A stretch of 64,000 bases of DNA, taken from NCBI RefSeq assembly GCF_900185725.1, contig NZ_FYAU01000026.1, positions 310,001 through 374,000 of the forward strand, read 5' to 3'. Below are positions 8,857-16,793 of the stretch, one piece after another. Both the position numbers and the translations under genes were made by a program. This stretch comes from Stappia sp. TSB10P1A. Its GTDB lineage: Bacteria; Pseudomonadota; Alphaproteobacteria; Rhizobiales; Stappiaceae. Below the pieces are notes generated by a model. That model saw only the letters and a list, made by a program, of their open reading frames with translations, ran no database searches and was not told where the DNA came from. Every line of letters starts with the position of its first letter. Positions within the stretch are counted from its first letter, which is position 1.

Positions 8857-9912
8857 TCAGCCCTGCATCATGACGGTGGCGACCGCATCGCGGGACAGTC
8901 GGCCGATCGGACGGCCATCGCGCGTGCACACGCAAAGGTCCTGCGCCCCGCCGGCGAAGAGCGGGGCGGCATCGGCGATCGGCGTCCCGTCCTCGACGGT
9001 CGGCGCGCCGGCGGGAGCCGCTCCCGCCTCCATCAGGCTGCCGGCACGGATCACCTTGGCGCGGGCCACCCCACGGGTGAATTCGGCAACATAGGTATCC
9101 GCCGGCCGCAGCACGAGATCCTCCGGCGTGCCGACCTGCACCACCGCCCCATCCTTCATGATGGCGATGCGATCGGCCAGGCGGATTGCCTCGTCGAAAT
9201 CATGGGTGATGAAGACGATGGTCTTGCGCAGCACCGACTGCAGGCGGATGAATTCGTCCTGCATCTCGCGCCGGATCAGGGGATCGAGCGCCGAAAAGGG
9301 CTCGTCGAGGAACCACAGTTCCGGCTCGACCGCGAGCGAGCGGGCGATGCCGACACGCTGCTGCTGGCCGCCGGACAGTTCGCGCGGAAAAAATCCCTCG
9401 CGCCCCTCCAACCCGACCAGCGAGATCATCTGCCGAGCGCGGGCCTCGCGGGCTGCCCTTGCCACGCCCTGAACCTCCAGTGGAAAAGCGACATTGCCGA
9501 GCACGGTGAGATGCGGCAGCAGCGCGAAATGCTGGAACACCATGCCCATGTGGTGACGGCGGATCTCGATCATCCGCTTGGGGCTCGCGGCAAGCAGGTT
9601 CTCGCCGTTGAACAGGATCTCGCCATGGGTTGGTTCGACCAGCCGCGACAGGCAGCGCACCAGCGTCGACTTGCCCGAGCCCGACAACCCCATGATCACG
9701 AAGATCTCGCCCTCGCGCACACCGAGATTGACGTTGCGCACCGCACCGACCACCCCGGCCCGCGCCAGCCGAGCACTGTCGGCCGCGTCCACGCCGTCGA
9801 CGGGATAGCGCTCGGCCCCGTCGCCGAACAGTTTCCAGACGGACCGGCACTCGAGCTTTGCCGGGGGCTCCGCGGCCGCCAGGCTATCGCTTTGCTGCTG
9901 TGAAATGGTCAA
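8857..9912 (-). CDS. Glycine betaine/proline-type ABC transporter ATPase (ProV-like)
   Basis: ATPase of about 351 residues in the ProV/OpuAA class. It shows the class-specific insertion before Walker A, Walker A GLSGSGKST, MVFQHFALLPHLTV (Q-loop), signature LSGGQQQRVGIARS, and Walker B ELWFLDEPFSALDPL. The region after about residue 265 is a regulatory C-terminal part with weak resemblance to CBS domains. The proposed start is the TTG at 9912, preceded by GAGG; a GTG at 9951 is the alternative and would add 13 residues. It forms the importer with the fused permease downstream and the binding protein upstream. Confidence 0.88.
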   Translation of the reverse strand: MTISQQQSDSLAAAEPPAKLECRSVWKLFGDGAERYPVDGVDAADSARLARAGVVGAVRNVNLGVREGEIFVIMGLSGSGKSTLVRCLSRLVEPTHGEILFNGENLLAASPKRMIEIRRHHMGMVFQHFALLPHLTVLGNVAFPLEVQGVARAAREARARQMISLVGLEGREGFFPRELSGGQQQRVGIARSLAVEPELWFLDEPFSALDPLIRREMQDEFIRLQSVLRKTIVFITHDFDEAIRLADRIAIMKDGAVVQVGTPEDLVLRPADTYVAEFTRGVARAKVIRAGSLMEAGAAPAGAPTVEDGTPIADAAPLFAGGAQDLCVCTRDGRPIGRLSRDAVATVMMQG

Positions 9913-10044
9913 GGTCGCTCTGCCTCGGCTTGCATGTCCGGTCGCCTCCACCGCCAGGACGGGCGAGCCGTCAGGCGACAGGCCGAAAAGAGGCTGCCGC
10001 CGCCCAGGGGATGGAAGACGGCGACAGCCAGTCGGGCAAGGGTG

Positions 10045-11004
10045 TTACTTGATCCACTCCGACCAGCGGCCGGTATTGGCTTCCATCCAGGCGGCGACCA
10101 CGTCCTCGACGCTCTGTCCTTCGAGATCGACCTTGGTGATCATCCCGCCCATCTCGTCATTGTCGACGGAGAAGGCCGAAATCGCCTGGTGGGCACCGGG
10201 CCACTTGTCCTTCACGCCGGACCAGGCAACCTTCCAGATCGGCCCGCGCGGCTTGCCGCAGTCATAGGCCATGTCCGGGTTGGACCCCCAGGCGGGATCC
10301 TCGTAGCAGGCCTTTTCGTAGGCCGGGAACTCGACCCACTCGCCCTCGTATTTCTGCGGCGCCCAATGCGGCGCATAGACCCACAGGAGGATCGGCGCCT
10401 TGCGCTGATAGGCCGATTCCAACTCGGCGAAGAGCGCCGCGTCGGTGCCGGCATGCACCACCTCGAACGGCAGTTCGAGCGCCTCGACGCGCTCGTCGTC
10501 ATAGCCGCCCCAGGTCACCGGCGCCCCCAGATAGCGGCCCTTCGGCGCTGTCTCCGCCGTCGAGAAGGCCTTGGCGCACGCTTCGCTCTTCAGCGCCTCC
10601 CAGTTCGGCAGGCCCGGGCAGAGCTCCTTCATGTAGCTCGGATACCACCACTCCTCGATCGCCAGCATGCCGCTGTCGCCGAGATTCTCGACCTGCCCGG
10701 TGGCGGTCGCCTCGTCCAGTGCATCGCGGCCGGTGGTCTCCCAGATCTCCATCGCCACATGCAGGTCGCCGGTCTTCAGGCCGGCGAACTGGGCGATGTA
10801 ATCGGCCTGGACATACTCGACATTGTAGCCGGCCTTCTGCAGCACCTCGCCCATGATCCGGGTGGTGATCAACTGGCCGGTCCAGTCGTGCAGGGTGAGG
10901 CGGATGGGGTCGGTGCTTTCCGCGGCCTGCGCCGACGTCCCCGCAAGGACGGTTGCGGCCATCAGGGCGGACAGGATCGCTGCCGCCGGGCGGACATGTG
11001 TCAT
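10045..11004 (-). CDS. Periplasmic betaine/choline-type substrate-binding protein (ProX/OpuAC family)
   Basis: Protein of 319 residues with a clear Sec signal peptide (hydrophobic core AAAILSALMAATVLAG, cleavage after SAQA near residue 27). The mature part is an OpuAC-type binding fold with many Trp residues (DWTGQ, EIWETTGRD, EEWWYPSY, LWVYAPHWAP), which in this family form the aromatic box that holds quaternary amines. It is the first gene of the minus-strand operon; a GAGGG ribosome site precedes the ATG. It delivers the ligand to the permease. Whether the ligand is glycine betaine, choline or dimethylglycine is open. Confidence 0.87.
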   Translation of the reverse strand: MTHVRPAAAILSALMAATVLAGTSAQAAESTDPIRLTLHDWTGQLITTRIMGEVLQKAGYNVEYVQADYIAQFAGLKTGDLHVAMEIWETTGRDALDEATATGQVENLGDSGMLAIEEWWYPSYMKELCPGLPNWEALKSEACAKAFSTAETAPKGRYLGAPVTWGGYDDERVEALELPFEVVHAGTDAALFAELESAYQRKAPILLWVYAPHWAPQKYEGEWVEFPAYEKACYEDPAWGSNPDMAYDCGKPRGPIWKVAWSGVKDKWPGAHQAISAFSVDNDEMGGMITKVDLEGQSVEDVVAAWMEANTGRWSEWIK

Positions 11005-11222
11005 GGCTGGTTCCCTCTGTATGCGCTCTGGAGGCAGCGCCCGCCCTTGTCGGATCTCTTCGGCGCCGTCATAGGATCGTCACTCCCGCCGCCAACCCTG
11101 TCAATGGATTTGAGGGAATAAATTGGCAAGTTGCGCAATTTTTGTGGTGTTTTGAGATTCAATGCCTGTTATTACCACAGAAACCACGCAATAAACCAAA
11201 TTCGCGAACTGCCGATGGTGCC
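11005..11222. promoter_or_regulatory. Divergent promoter region between betaine operon and DeoR regulator
   Basis: This spacer separates the first gene of the minus-strand uptake operon from the plus-strand DeoR gene, and its half next to the regulator is AT-rich. It contains an inverted TGTGGT (11143-11148) and ACCACA (11174-11179) pair, a further ACCAC at 11184-11188, and a TTGCGCAA palindrome near 11131. These are candidate operator half-sites for the adjacent regulator; no mapped site is known. Confidence 0.4.
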
Positions 11223-11984
11223 ATGGCTCTCAGCAAGCGTCAGACCCTGATCCTGGAACGCGCCCGCCGCACGGGCAGCGCCCGCATCGCCGATCTCGCC
11301 GCCGAGCTGGACGTCTCGCTGGAGACGATCCGACGCGACATCCGCTCGCTGGTGGAGACCGGCGAGGTCGTCAAGTCGCACGGACTGATCAGCCTGCCGC
11401 GCCAGGACATGGAAGCCCCGTTCGAGCGGCGGATGCGCGAGAATCTCGACGCCAAGATCCGCATCGCCCGCCATGTCGCCGCCGGCATCGCCGATGGCGA
11501 CAGCGTCATGATGGACACCGGCACCACGACAAGCGTGCTGGCGCGCGAGCTGCGCGGCAAGACCGGCCTGACCATCGTTACCAACTCGTCCGATGTCGCC
11601 AGGACCCTGGCGACGGTCAACGGCAACAAGGTCTACATGGCCGGCGGCGAGCTTCACGGCGACAATGGCGCCGCCTTCGGCCGCTCGGCCATCGACTTCG
11701 TCTCCGCCTTTCGCGTCCGTCATGTGGTCATCTCCATCGCGGCCATCGATCCGGTGGGCGGCCTGATGGACTACCACCTTGCCGAGGCGGATTTCGCCCG
11801 TACCGTGCTCGGCTGCGGCGAGACGCGCACGGTCATCACCGACCACAGCAAGTTCAACCGGCGCGCCCTGGTGCGGGTTGCCGGCTTCCTGGATGTCGAC
11901 CGGATCGTTACCGACAGGGCACCGCCGCCGGAAATTGCCGAGCGGCTGCTGGCCGCCGGAACCGCCCTGGAGATCGCCGCATAG
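11223..11984 (+). CDS. DeoR/GlpR-family transcriptional regulator
   Basis: Protein of 253 residues. Residues 1-58 form the DeoR helix-turn-helix (RIADLAAELDVSLETIRRDI), followed by the DeoRC sugar-phosphate-sensing domain with the characteristic DSVMMDTGTTTSVLAREL and VDRIVTD segments. Members repress catabolic operons and respond to phosphorylated intermediates. It is transcribed away from the betaine-type operon, so control of that operon, which encodes a kinase, is the simplest inference. The ATG at 11223 (MALSKRQTLIL) places the HTH at the usual distance from the N terminus; the longer open frame upstream runs through the intergenic region. Confidence 0.88.
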   Translation: MALSKRQTLILERARRTGSARIADLAAELDVSLETIRRDIRSLVETGEVVKSHGLISLPRQDMEAPFERRMRENLDAKIRIARHVAAGIADGDSVMMDTGTTTSVLARELRGKTGLTIVTNSSDVARTLATVNGNKVYMAGGELHGDNGAAFGRSAIDFVSAFRVRHVVISIAAIDPVGGLMDYHLAEADFARTVLGCGETRTVITDHSKFNRRALVRVAGFLDVDRIVTDRAPPPEIAERLLAAGTALEIAA

Positions 11985-12096
11985 CCCGGCTCCCCGCGCG
12001 GCCCTGCATTTGCCACGGAACTGCCGTTTGCCGTCGCCGGGATTCTCCATTAGGAACGGGCAACATCCTGCCCCTTCCATCCGGAGGCACTTTCCC

Positions 12097-13383
12097 ATGG
12101 CCGACCTTATCGTCGATGGCGGACACCCGATCTCGGGCACCGTCATTCCGTCGGGCAACAAGAATGCCGTTCTGCCGATGCTCTGCGCCACCCTGCTCAC
12201 CGACGAGCCGGTGACGCTGGAAAACGTTCCCGAGATCAGCGACGTCGCCAAGATCCTCGCCTATTTCGAGAGCATGGGGTCGACCGTTGCCCGCGCCGAC
12301 GACGGGGCGACGCTGACCATCCGCCACGACTTCGACGCCTTCCGCAGCGGAGAGGCGGACCTGCCGCTCGGCATCCGCTCCGCCGTGCTGCTGCTGGCGC
12401 CGGTGATGGTGCGCACCGGCACCCTCACCTTCGACACCGACGCCAAGGGGTGTGCCCTCGGCCTGCGCGAGATCGATCCGCATCTGGAGATCATCGAGCA
12501 GTTCGGCGCCCGCATCGTCGCGACGCATCCCTATGACATCCGCCGCGAGGAGCCGCTCAAGGGCCAGGCGATCTGGGCCGACTATGCATCCGTGACCGCG
12601 ACCGAGACCTTCGCGATGATCGCCGCCACGGCGGAAGGCTCCTCCGTGCTGATGAACGCGGCCTCCGAGCCGCATGTGCAGGCCTTGTGCGAGATGCTGC
12701 GCTCGATGGGCGCGAAGATCGACGGTCTCGGCACCTCGCGCCTCACCGTGACCGGCGTCGAGCGCCTGTCGGGAACCCGCGTGCGGGTGCCGGACGACCA
12801 TCATGAAGTCGCGACCTTCCTCGCCATCGGCGGCGTCACCGGCGGCCGGGTCACGGTGAAGACCGACATCACCCCGCACATGACGCTGATCCTGCGCCAG
12901 TTCGCCAAGCTCGGACTGCAGTTTGAGACCACCGACGGCGCGATCACCGTGACCGGCTGGACCCGCGAAATCTCGCGGCCCTATACGCGTGAGATGCTGC
13001 CGAAGATCGAGGCCGCCCCCTGGCCCTATTTCCCGGCCGACCTGCTGCCGCAAGCCATCGGCGTCGCCGTCGGCTGCCGCAGCGAGATCATGTTCTGGAA
13101 CAAGATCTACGAGGGTGCGCTGGCCTGGAGCTCGGAGCTGGCGAAATTCGGCGCCCGCGTGCATCTGTCCGATCCGCACCGGCTGATCGTCTTCGGCGGC
13201 AACAACCTGCGGCCGGCGGAAGTCGAGGCGCCCTACATCATCCGCGTGGTGCTTGGCCTGTTCCTGGCCGCGATCCAGGTCGAGGGCCAGTCGATCATCC
13301 GCAAGGCCGATCCGATCCGCCGCGCCCACCCCCGCTTCGTCGAGAAGCTGACGGAACTGGGCGCGCAAGTCCGCTGGGCCTGA
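12097..13383 (+). CDS. MurA-like enolpyruvyl transferase with divergent active site
   Basis: Protein of 428 residues of the EPSP synthase/MurA fold, the normal MurA length. MurA transfers enolpyruvyl from PEP to UDP-N-acetylglucosamine. Conserved features are Lys22 in NKNAVLP, Arg94 (RSAV), a Cys at 119 in KGCALGLREIDPH (position of the PEP-binding Cys) and Asp in WPYFPADL. However the usual DLRASASL near the C terminus is replaced by VEAPYIIRVVL, and the HIDRGYE segment by DPIRRAHPR, so two arginines normally important in MurA are not in place. It therefore looks like a paralog with another acceptor, not the cell-wall enzyme. Good ribosome site GGAGG before the ATG. It lies 112 bases after the DeoR gene and is followed by a hairpin. 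Confidence 0.72.
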   Translation: MADLIVDGGHPISGTVIPSGNKNAVLPMLCATLLTDEPVTLENVPEISDVAKILAYFESMGSTVARADDGATLTIRHDFDAFRSGEADLPLGIRSAVLLLAPVMVRTGTLTFDTDAKGCALGLREIDPHLEIIEQFGARIVATHPYDIRREEPLKGQAIWADYASVTATETFAMIAATAEGSSVLMNAASEPHVQALCEMLRSMGAKIDGLGTSRLTVTGVERLSGTRVRVPDDHHEVATFLAIGGVTGGRVTVKTDITPHMTLILRQFAKLGLQFETTDGAITVTGWTREISRPYTREMLPKIEAAPWPYFPADLLPQAIGVAVGCRSEIMFWNKIYEGALAWSSELAKFGARVHLSDPHRLIVFGGNNLRPAEVEAPYIIRVVLGLFLAAIQVEGQSIIRKADPIRRAHPRFVEKLTELGAQVRWA

Positions 13384-13393
13384 TATCTCACTT

Positions 13394-13426
13394 GCGCGAA
13401 AGCGACCACCCGTGTCGCTTTCGCGC
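13394..13426 (+). terminator. Hairpin terminator after the MurA-like gene
   Basis: A perfect 12-bp stem GCGCGAAAGCGA (13394-13405) / TCGCTTTCGCGC (13415-13426) with a 9-base loop starts 10 bases after the stop codon. There is no U-tract behind it, so it may act with Rho or as a 3'-end stabiliser. Confidence 0.6.
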
Positions 13427-13494
13427 GTCTGGACATCCTCCCCATCGCCGTTAGCCTGCAGGGGCCGAACACCGCGCGATCAGGGGGAACCGCT

Positions 13495-14721
13495 ATGAAG
13501 CTTGCCGGCCTGGAGACCTTCATCGTCGGCAATCCGCCGCCCGGCTTTGGCGGGCGCTATTTCGTCTTCGTCAAGCTCACCACCGCCTGCGGCATTGTCG
13601 GCTATGGCGAGATCTATGCGGCGAGCTTCGGTCCCGAGGCGATGGCGTGCCTCGCCGAGGACGTCTTCACCCGCTACCTGGAGGGTAGCGACCCCTTCGC
13701 CGTCGAAGTGTTCTTCCGCAGGGCCTATGGCTCCGGGTTCACCCAGCGCCCGGACCCCACCATGTCGGGCGTTGTCAGCGGTCTCGAAATGGCGATGTGG
13801 GACATTATCGGCAAGGCGCTCGGCAAGCCGGTCCATGCCCTGCTCGGCGGACGCGTGCACGAGCGGCTGCGTTCCTACACCTATCTCTACCCGAAGGGAG
13901 ACGAGGACCACGCCGCCTTTTATGGCGATCCGGACCTGTCCGCCGAGCGGGCTGCCGAATATGTCGAAGAAGGCTTCACGGCGGTGAAGTTCGATCCCGC
14001 CGGCCCCTACTCAGTGCATGGCGGACGCCAGCCGGACCTGGAAGACCTCGACCGCAGCGAGCTGTTCTGCCGCCGCATCCGCGAGGCCGTCGGCAGCCGC
14101 GCCGACCTGCTTTTCGGCACCCATGGGCAGTTCACCGCATCGGGTGCCCTGCGTCTTGCCCGCCGGATCGAACCCTATGACCCGCTCTGGTTCGAGGAGC
14201 CGGTGCCGCCCGACATGCCGGAGGAAATGGCCAAGGTCGCGCGCGGAACAGCGATCCCGGTGGCGACCGGCGAGCGGCTTTGCACCAAATGGGAGTTCGC
14301 CCGCCTGCTCTCGACCGGCGCGGCCTCGATCCTGCAGATGAACCTCGGCCGCGTCGGCGGGCTGCTGGAGGCCAAGAAGATCGCCGGCATGGCGGAGGCT
14401 TGGCACGCGCAGATCGCGCCTCACCTTTATTGCGGGCCCATCGTCGCCGCGGCGAACATTCAGCTCGCCGCCTGTTCGCCGAACTTCCTGATCCTGGAAT
14501 CGATCCGCCAGTTCGACGGTTTCCACGCCGATATCCTGAAGACGCCGCCGCGCTGGGAAAACGGTTATGTCATCGTCCCCGACGCTCCGGGGCTCGGCGT
14601 GGACCTCGACGAGGACGTCGCACGCGCGCATCCCTACACGGGACGCGCGCTGCATCTGGAGATGACCCAGACCCCGGTCGACCCCGTCCGGGATCGCCGG
14701 TTTCCGGGGAACGGCATCTGA
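13495..14721 (+). CDS. Mandelate racemase/muconate lactonizing enzyme-family protein
   Basis: Enolase-superfamily protein of 408 residues: N-terminal capping domain (about 1-125) and C-terminal TIM barrel. Visible barrel motifs are AVKFDPAGP, LLFGTHGQF, WFEEPVPP and TGERLCTKWEF. Members abstract an alpha proton from a carboxylate, mostly in sugar-acid dehydration or lactone isomerisation. The two glutamate metal ligands (FEEP, TGER) are present, but the position that is usually Asp in the first ligand motif (for example DxN or DFH) reads GTHG. It has its own ribosome site (GGGG) and follows a terminator, so it may be transcribed alone. Its stop codon abuts the stop of the convergent amidase gene. 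Substrate unknown; a sugar-acid dehydratase or cycloisomerase is the best guess. Confidence 0.78.
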   Translation: MKLAGLETFIVGNPPPGFGGRYFVFVKLTTACGIVGYGEIYAASFGPEAMACLAEDVFTRYLEGSDPFAVEVFFRRAYGSGFTQRPDPTMSGVVSGLEMAMWDIIGKALGKPVHALLGGRVHERLRSYTYLYPKGDEDHAAFYGDPDLSAERAAEYVEEGFTAVKFDPAGPYSVHGGRQPDLEDLDRSELFCRRIREAVGSRADLLFGTHGQFTASGALRLARRIEPYDPLWFEEPVPPDMPEEMAKVARGTAIPVATGERLCTKWEFARLLSTGAASILQMNLGRVGGLLEAKKIAGMAEAWHAQIAPHLYCGPIVAAANIQLAACSPNFLILESIRQFDGFHADILKTPPRWENGYVIVPDAPGLGVDLDEDVARAHPYTGRALHLEMTQTPVDPVRDRRFPGNGI

Positions 14722-16008
14722 TCAGCGCTCGCCGTTGAGATCCCGGTCGAGCCTTGCGCCGACAGATAGCACGCGCTCGTCATGACCCTTGGCGCCGCCG
14801 ATCATCAACGCGCCGGGGCGACCGCTACTGGTGCCGCGCGTCGGCATCGACATCGCGCAGGCATCAGCGAGATTGAGCATCGACGTGTTGCGCAGCATCG
14901 CCGCGTTGATACGGTCGAAGTCCGCAAGCGCGTCCTCGATGCTGGGCGGGCGGATCTGCAGCGTCGGGGCGATCATCGCATCAAAGCCCGACAGCGCCTC
15001 GGCCGTACGCGCGATCACTTCGAGGCGGGCGGCCTTCGCCCGCGCCAGATCCTCGTCGCTTACCGTCTCGCGGAAGCGAATGCGGGCCAGCACCCGGGGA
15101 TCGCCGATGCCGGCGAGCGTGTCGAGATGATCCTTGTAGAGCGCATGCGCCTCAGCGGAGACGAGGATCCTGTTGAGCGGCAGCGCCTCGTGCAGGAAGC
15201 CGAGATCGAGCGGCACGAGGTCATGCCCGGCTTCGGCGAGGCACGCCTTGGCCGCCTCGAAATGGCCGCGCGACCACTCGTCCAGCTCATTGGTGAAGGC
15301 GTTCTCGGGCACGGCAAGACGCAAGCTGCCGGCCGGCGCCTCGACGCCCGGCGCATCGCCCCCGCTCATCACCTGATAGGCAGCCAGCATGGTCGCGAAG
15401 TCCGCGGCCAGCGGTCCGCAGGAATCGAAGGAGACGGCCAGCGGGTGCACCCCTTCGAGGGGCACCTTGTCCTGGCTCGGCTTGTGGCCGTAAAGCCCGT
15501 TGATGGCGGACGGTATGCGGATCGAGCCACCGGTGTCGGTGCCGAGCGCGATGTCGCACAGGCCAAGGCCCACCGTCACGCCGCCGCCCGAGGTCGAACC
15601 GCCCGGGATGCCGCCCTCCTCGAAGACATTCGACGGCGTGCCGTAGTGCGGATTGAGGCCGACGCCGGAATAGGCGAACTCGCTCATCGCGGTGCGGCCG
15701 AACGGCACGCCGCCAGCCGCCTTGATCCGCGCCACCACCGGACAGTCTTCATTCGCCGGCGCGCGGTCCTTCAAAAGCAGCGAGGCCGCCGTGGTGCGCT
15801 GGCCCGCCTCATCATAGAGATCCTTGACGGAGACCAGCAGCCCGGCCAGCGGCAGCGGCCTGTCGGCCGCCGCGACAAGGGTCTCCGCCTCTGCCGCCGC
15901 CTGCAGGATGCGGGCAGGAGAAAACTCGGTGAAGAGCGCCGATGCCGCGTCCCCCAGCGCCTCGACACGCCCGATCGCGGCCCTGGCCTTCTCGACAATC
16001 TCACCCAT
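14722..16008 (-). CDS. Amidase signature-family hydrolase
   Basis: Soluble enzyme of 428 residues with the complete Ser-cisSer-Lys machinery: Lys in LLVSVKDLYDEAG near residue 75, and the glycine/serine-rich signature GGSTSGGGVTVGLG followed by LGTDTGGSIRIPS near 145-170. Family members hydrolyse amides, including ureido, nicotinamide-type and arylamide substrates. It is the last gene of a minus-strand operon with DUF2848, TRAP transporter and YcsI-type genes, so it probably deaminates or deacylates the imported acid. Start at the ATG at 16008, which is preceded by GGAGG; an upstream in-frame ATG at 16053 has no such site. Confidence 0.85.
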   Translation of the reverse strand: MGEIVEKARAAIGRVEALGDAASALFTEFSPARILQAAAEAETLVAAADRPLPLAGLLVSVKDLYDEAGQRTTAASLLLKDRAPANEDCPVVARIKAAGGVPFGRTAMSEFAYSGVGLNPHYGTPSNVFEEGGIPGGSTSGGGVTVGLGLCDIALGTDTGGSIRIPSAINGLYGHKPSQDKVPLEGVHPLAVSFDSCGPLAADFATMLAAYQVMSGGDAPGVEAPAGSLRLAVPENAFTNELDEWSRGHFEAAKACLAEAGHDLVPLDLGFLHEALPLNRILVSAEAHALYKDHLDTLAGIGDPRVLARIRFRETVSDEDLARAKAARLEVIARTAEALSGFDAMIAPTLQIRPPSIEDALADFDRINAAMLRNTSMLNLADACAMSMPTRGTSSGRPGALMIGGAKGHDERVLSVGARLDRDLNGER

Positions 16009-16072
16009 GCACCTGCCTCCTCCTGTACCGGCTGGCCCGTCCGCCGGCGGCAAACTTCCCGCGAGCGGCGCC

Positions 16073-16750
16073 TCAGGCGACGATCGGCAGGACTGTTATG
16101 TCATAGCTGTGACCGATGCTGCGGCCGAGCACCGGATCGCGCAGTTCCATCCTGAATGCCGCCGCCGGCCGCACGCCGCCGATGGCGCCGAGCGTGCCGC
16201 AGAGCATGGCGGTACAGTCCCCGCGCTCGCGGGCAACATCCAGTCCGGAGCCCTCGATCAGATCGGCGAGCGGACGGATCGAGCCGACCTTGCCGTCCTG
16301 ATAGGGGATCCAGTCACCGGCCGCATCCTCCTTGATCCAGGAGCGCAGTTCAAGCGCATCGAGATGGCCGGCGACCTCCTCGAACAGCCAGAGCTCACGC
16401 GCCACCGGCTTGGCGCAGGCCTGTTTGGACAATGCCACGGAATGGGCTTCGAGGTCGCGGTCCGTATGGTCGGAGGCAAGCCCGATGTGAAGCACGCCGT
16501 CCTTCGCCAGCAGGAAGGGCTCGACCTCGCCGGACGTGCCGCCGCCGACCACCTGGATGCGGTTCTCCTGGGTGAGGAGAGCGGCGGCGGTGCGGTAGTA
16601 GAGCGGCACGGTGGAGGGCGGCGCCACGCCGATTTCCGCCAGTTCCTCGATGTGATGGCGGATCGCCTCGGGATCGCGTCCGGTCCAGCCGGCGACAGTC
16701 AGATCGGCGACGTGGACGACAAGCGGCGCACCGTTCAGGGTGAACTCCAT
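16073..16750 (-). CDS. DUF2848 family protein
   Basis: Protein of 225 residues that matches DUF2848, a family of unknown biochemical role found in proteobacterial catabolic clusters. Visible segments are TLNGAPLVV near the start, STVPLYYRTAAALLTQ, TSGEVEPFLL, GLASDHTDRDLE and SIGHSYDITVLP. These glycine and acid-rich segments (SGEVEP, SDHTDR) recall the metal-binding core of fumarylacetoacetate-hydrolase-like enzymes, so a hydrolase or lyase role is possible. No signal peptide. It lies between the TRAP large permease and the amidase in one operon. Confidence 0.7.
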   Translation of the reverse strand: MEFTLNGAPLVVHVADLTVAGWTGRDPEAIRHHIEELAEIGVAPPSTVPLYYRTAAALLTQENRIQVVGGGTSGEVEPFLLAKDGVLHIGLASDHTDRDLEAHSVALSKQACAKPVARELWLFEEVAGHLDALELRSWIKEDAAGDWIPYQDGKVGSIRPLADLIEGSGLDVARERGDCTAMLCGTLGAIGGVRPAAAFRMELRDPVLGRSIGHSYDITVLPIVA

Positions 16751-16793
16751 GGGAGGCTCCTTGGAAAAGGGAAAGGCCTGCGCCTGCGCCGGA

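Noticed and set aside
6605-9094. Large plus-strand frame opposite the fused permease
   Set aside because: Its translation is low-complexity (Asp/His/Arg/Gln-rich), typical of antisense membrane-protein DNA.
10953-11222. N-terminal extension of the DeoR regulator
   Set aside because: It would place the HTH about 90 residues into the protein and translate the divergent promoter region.
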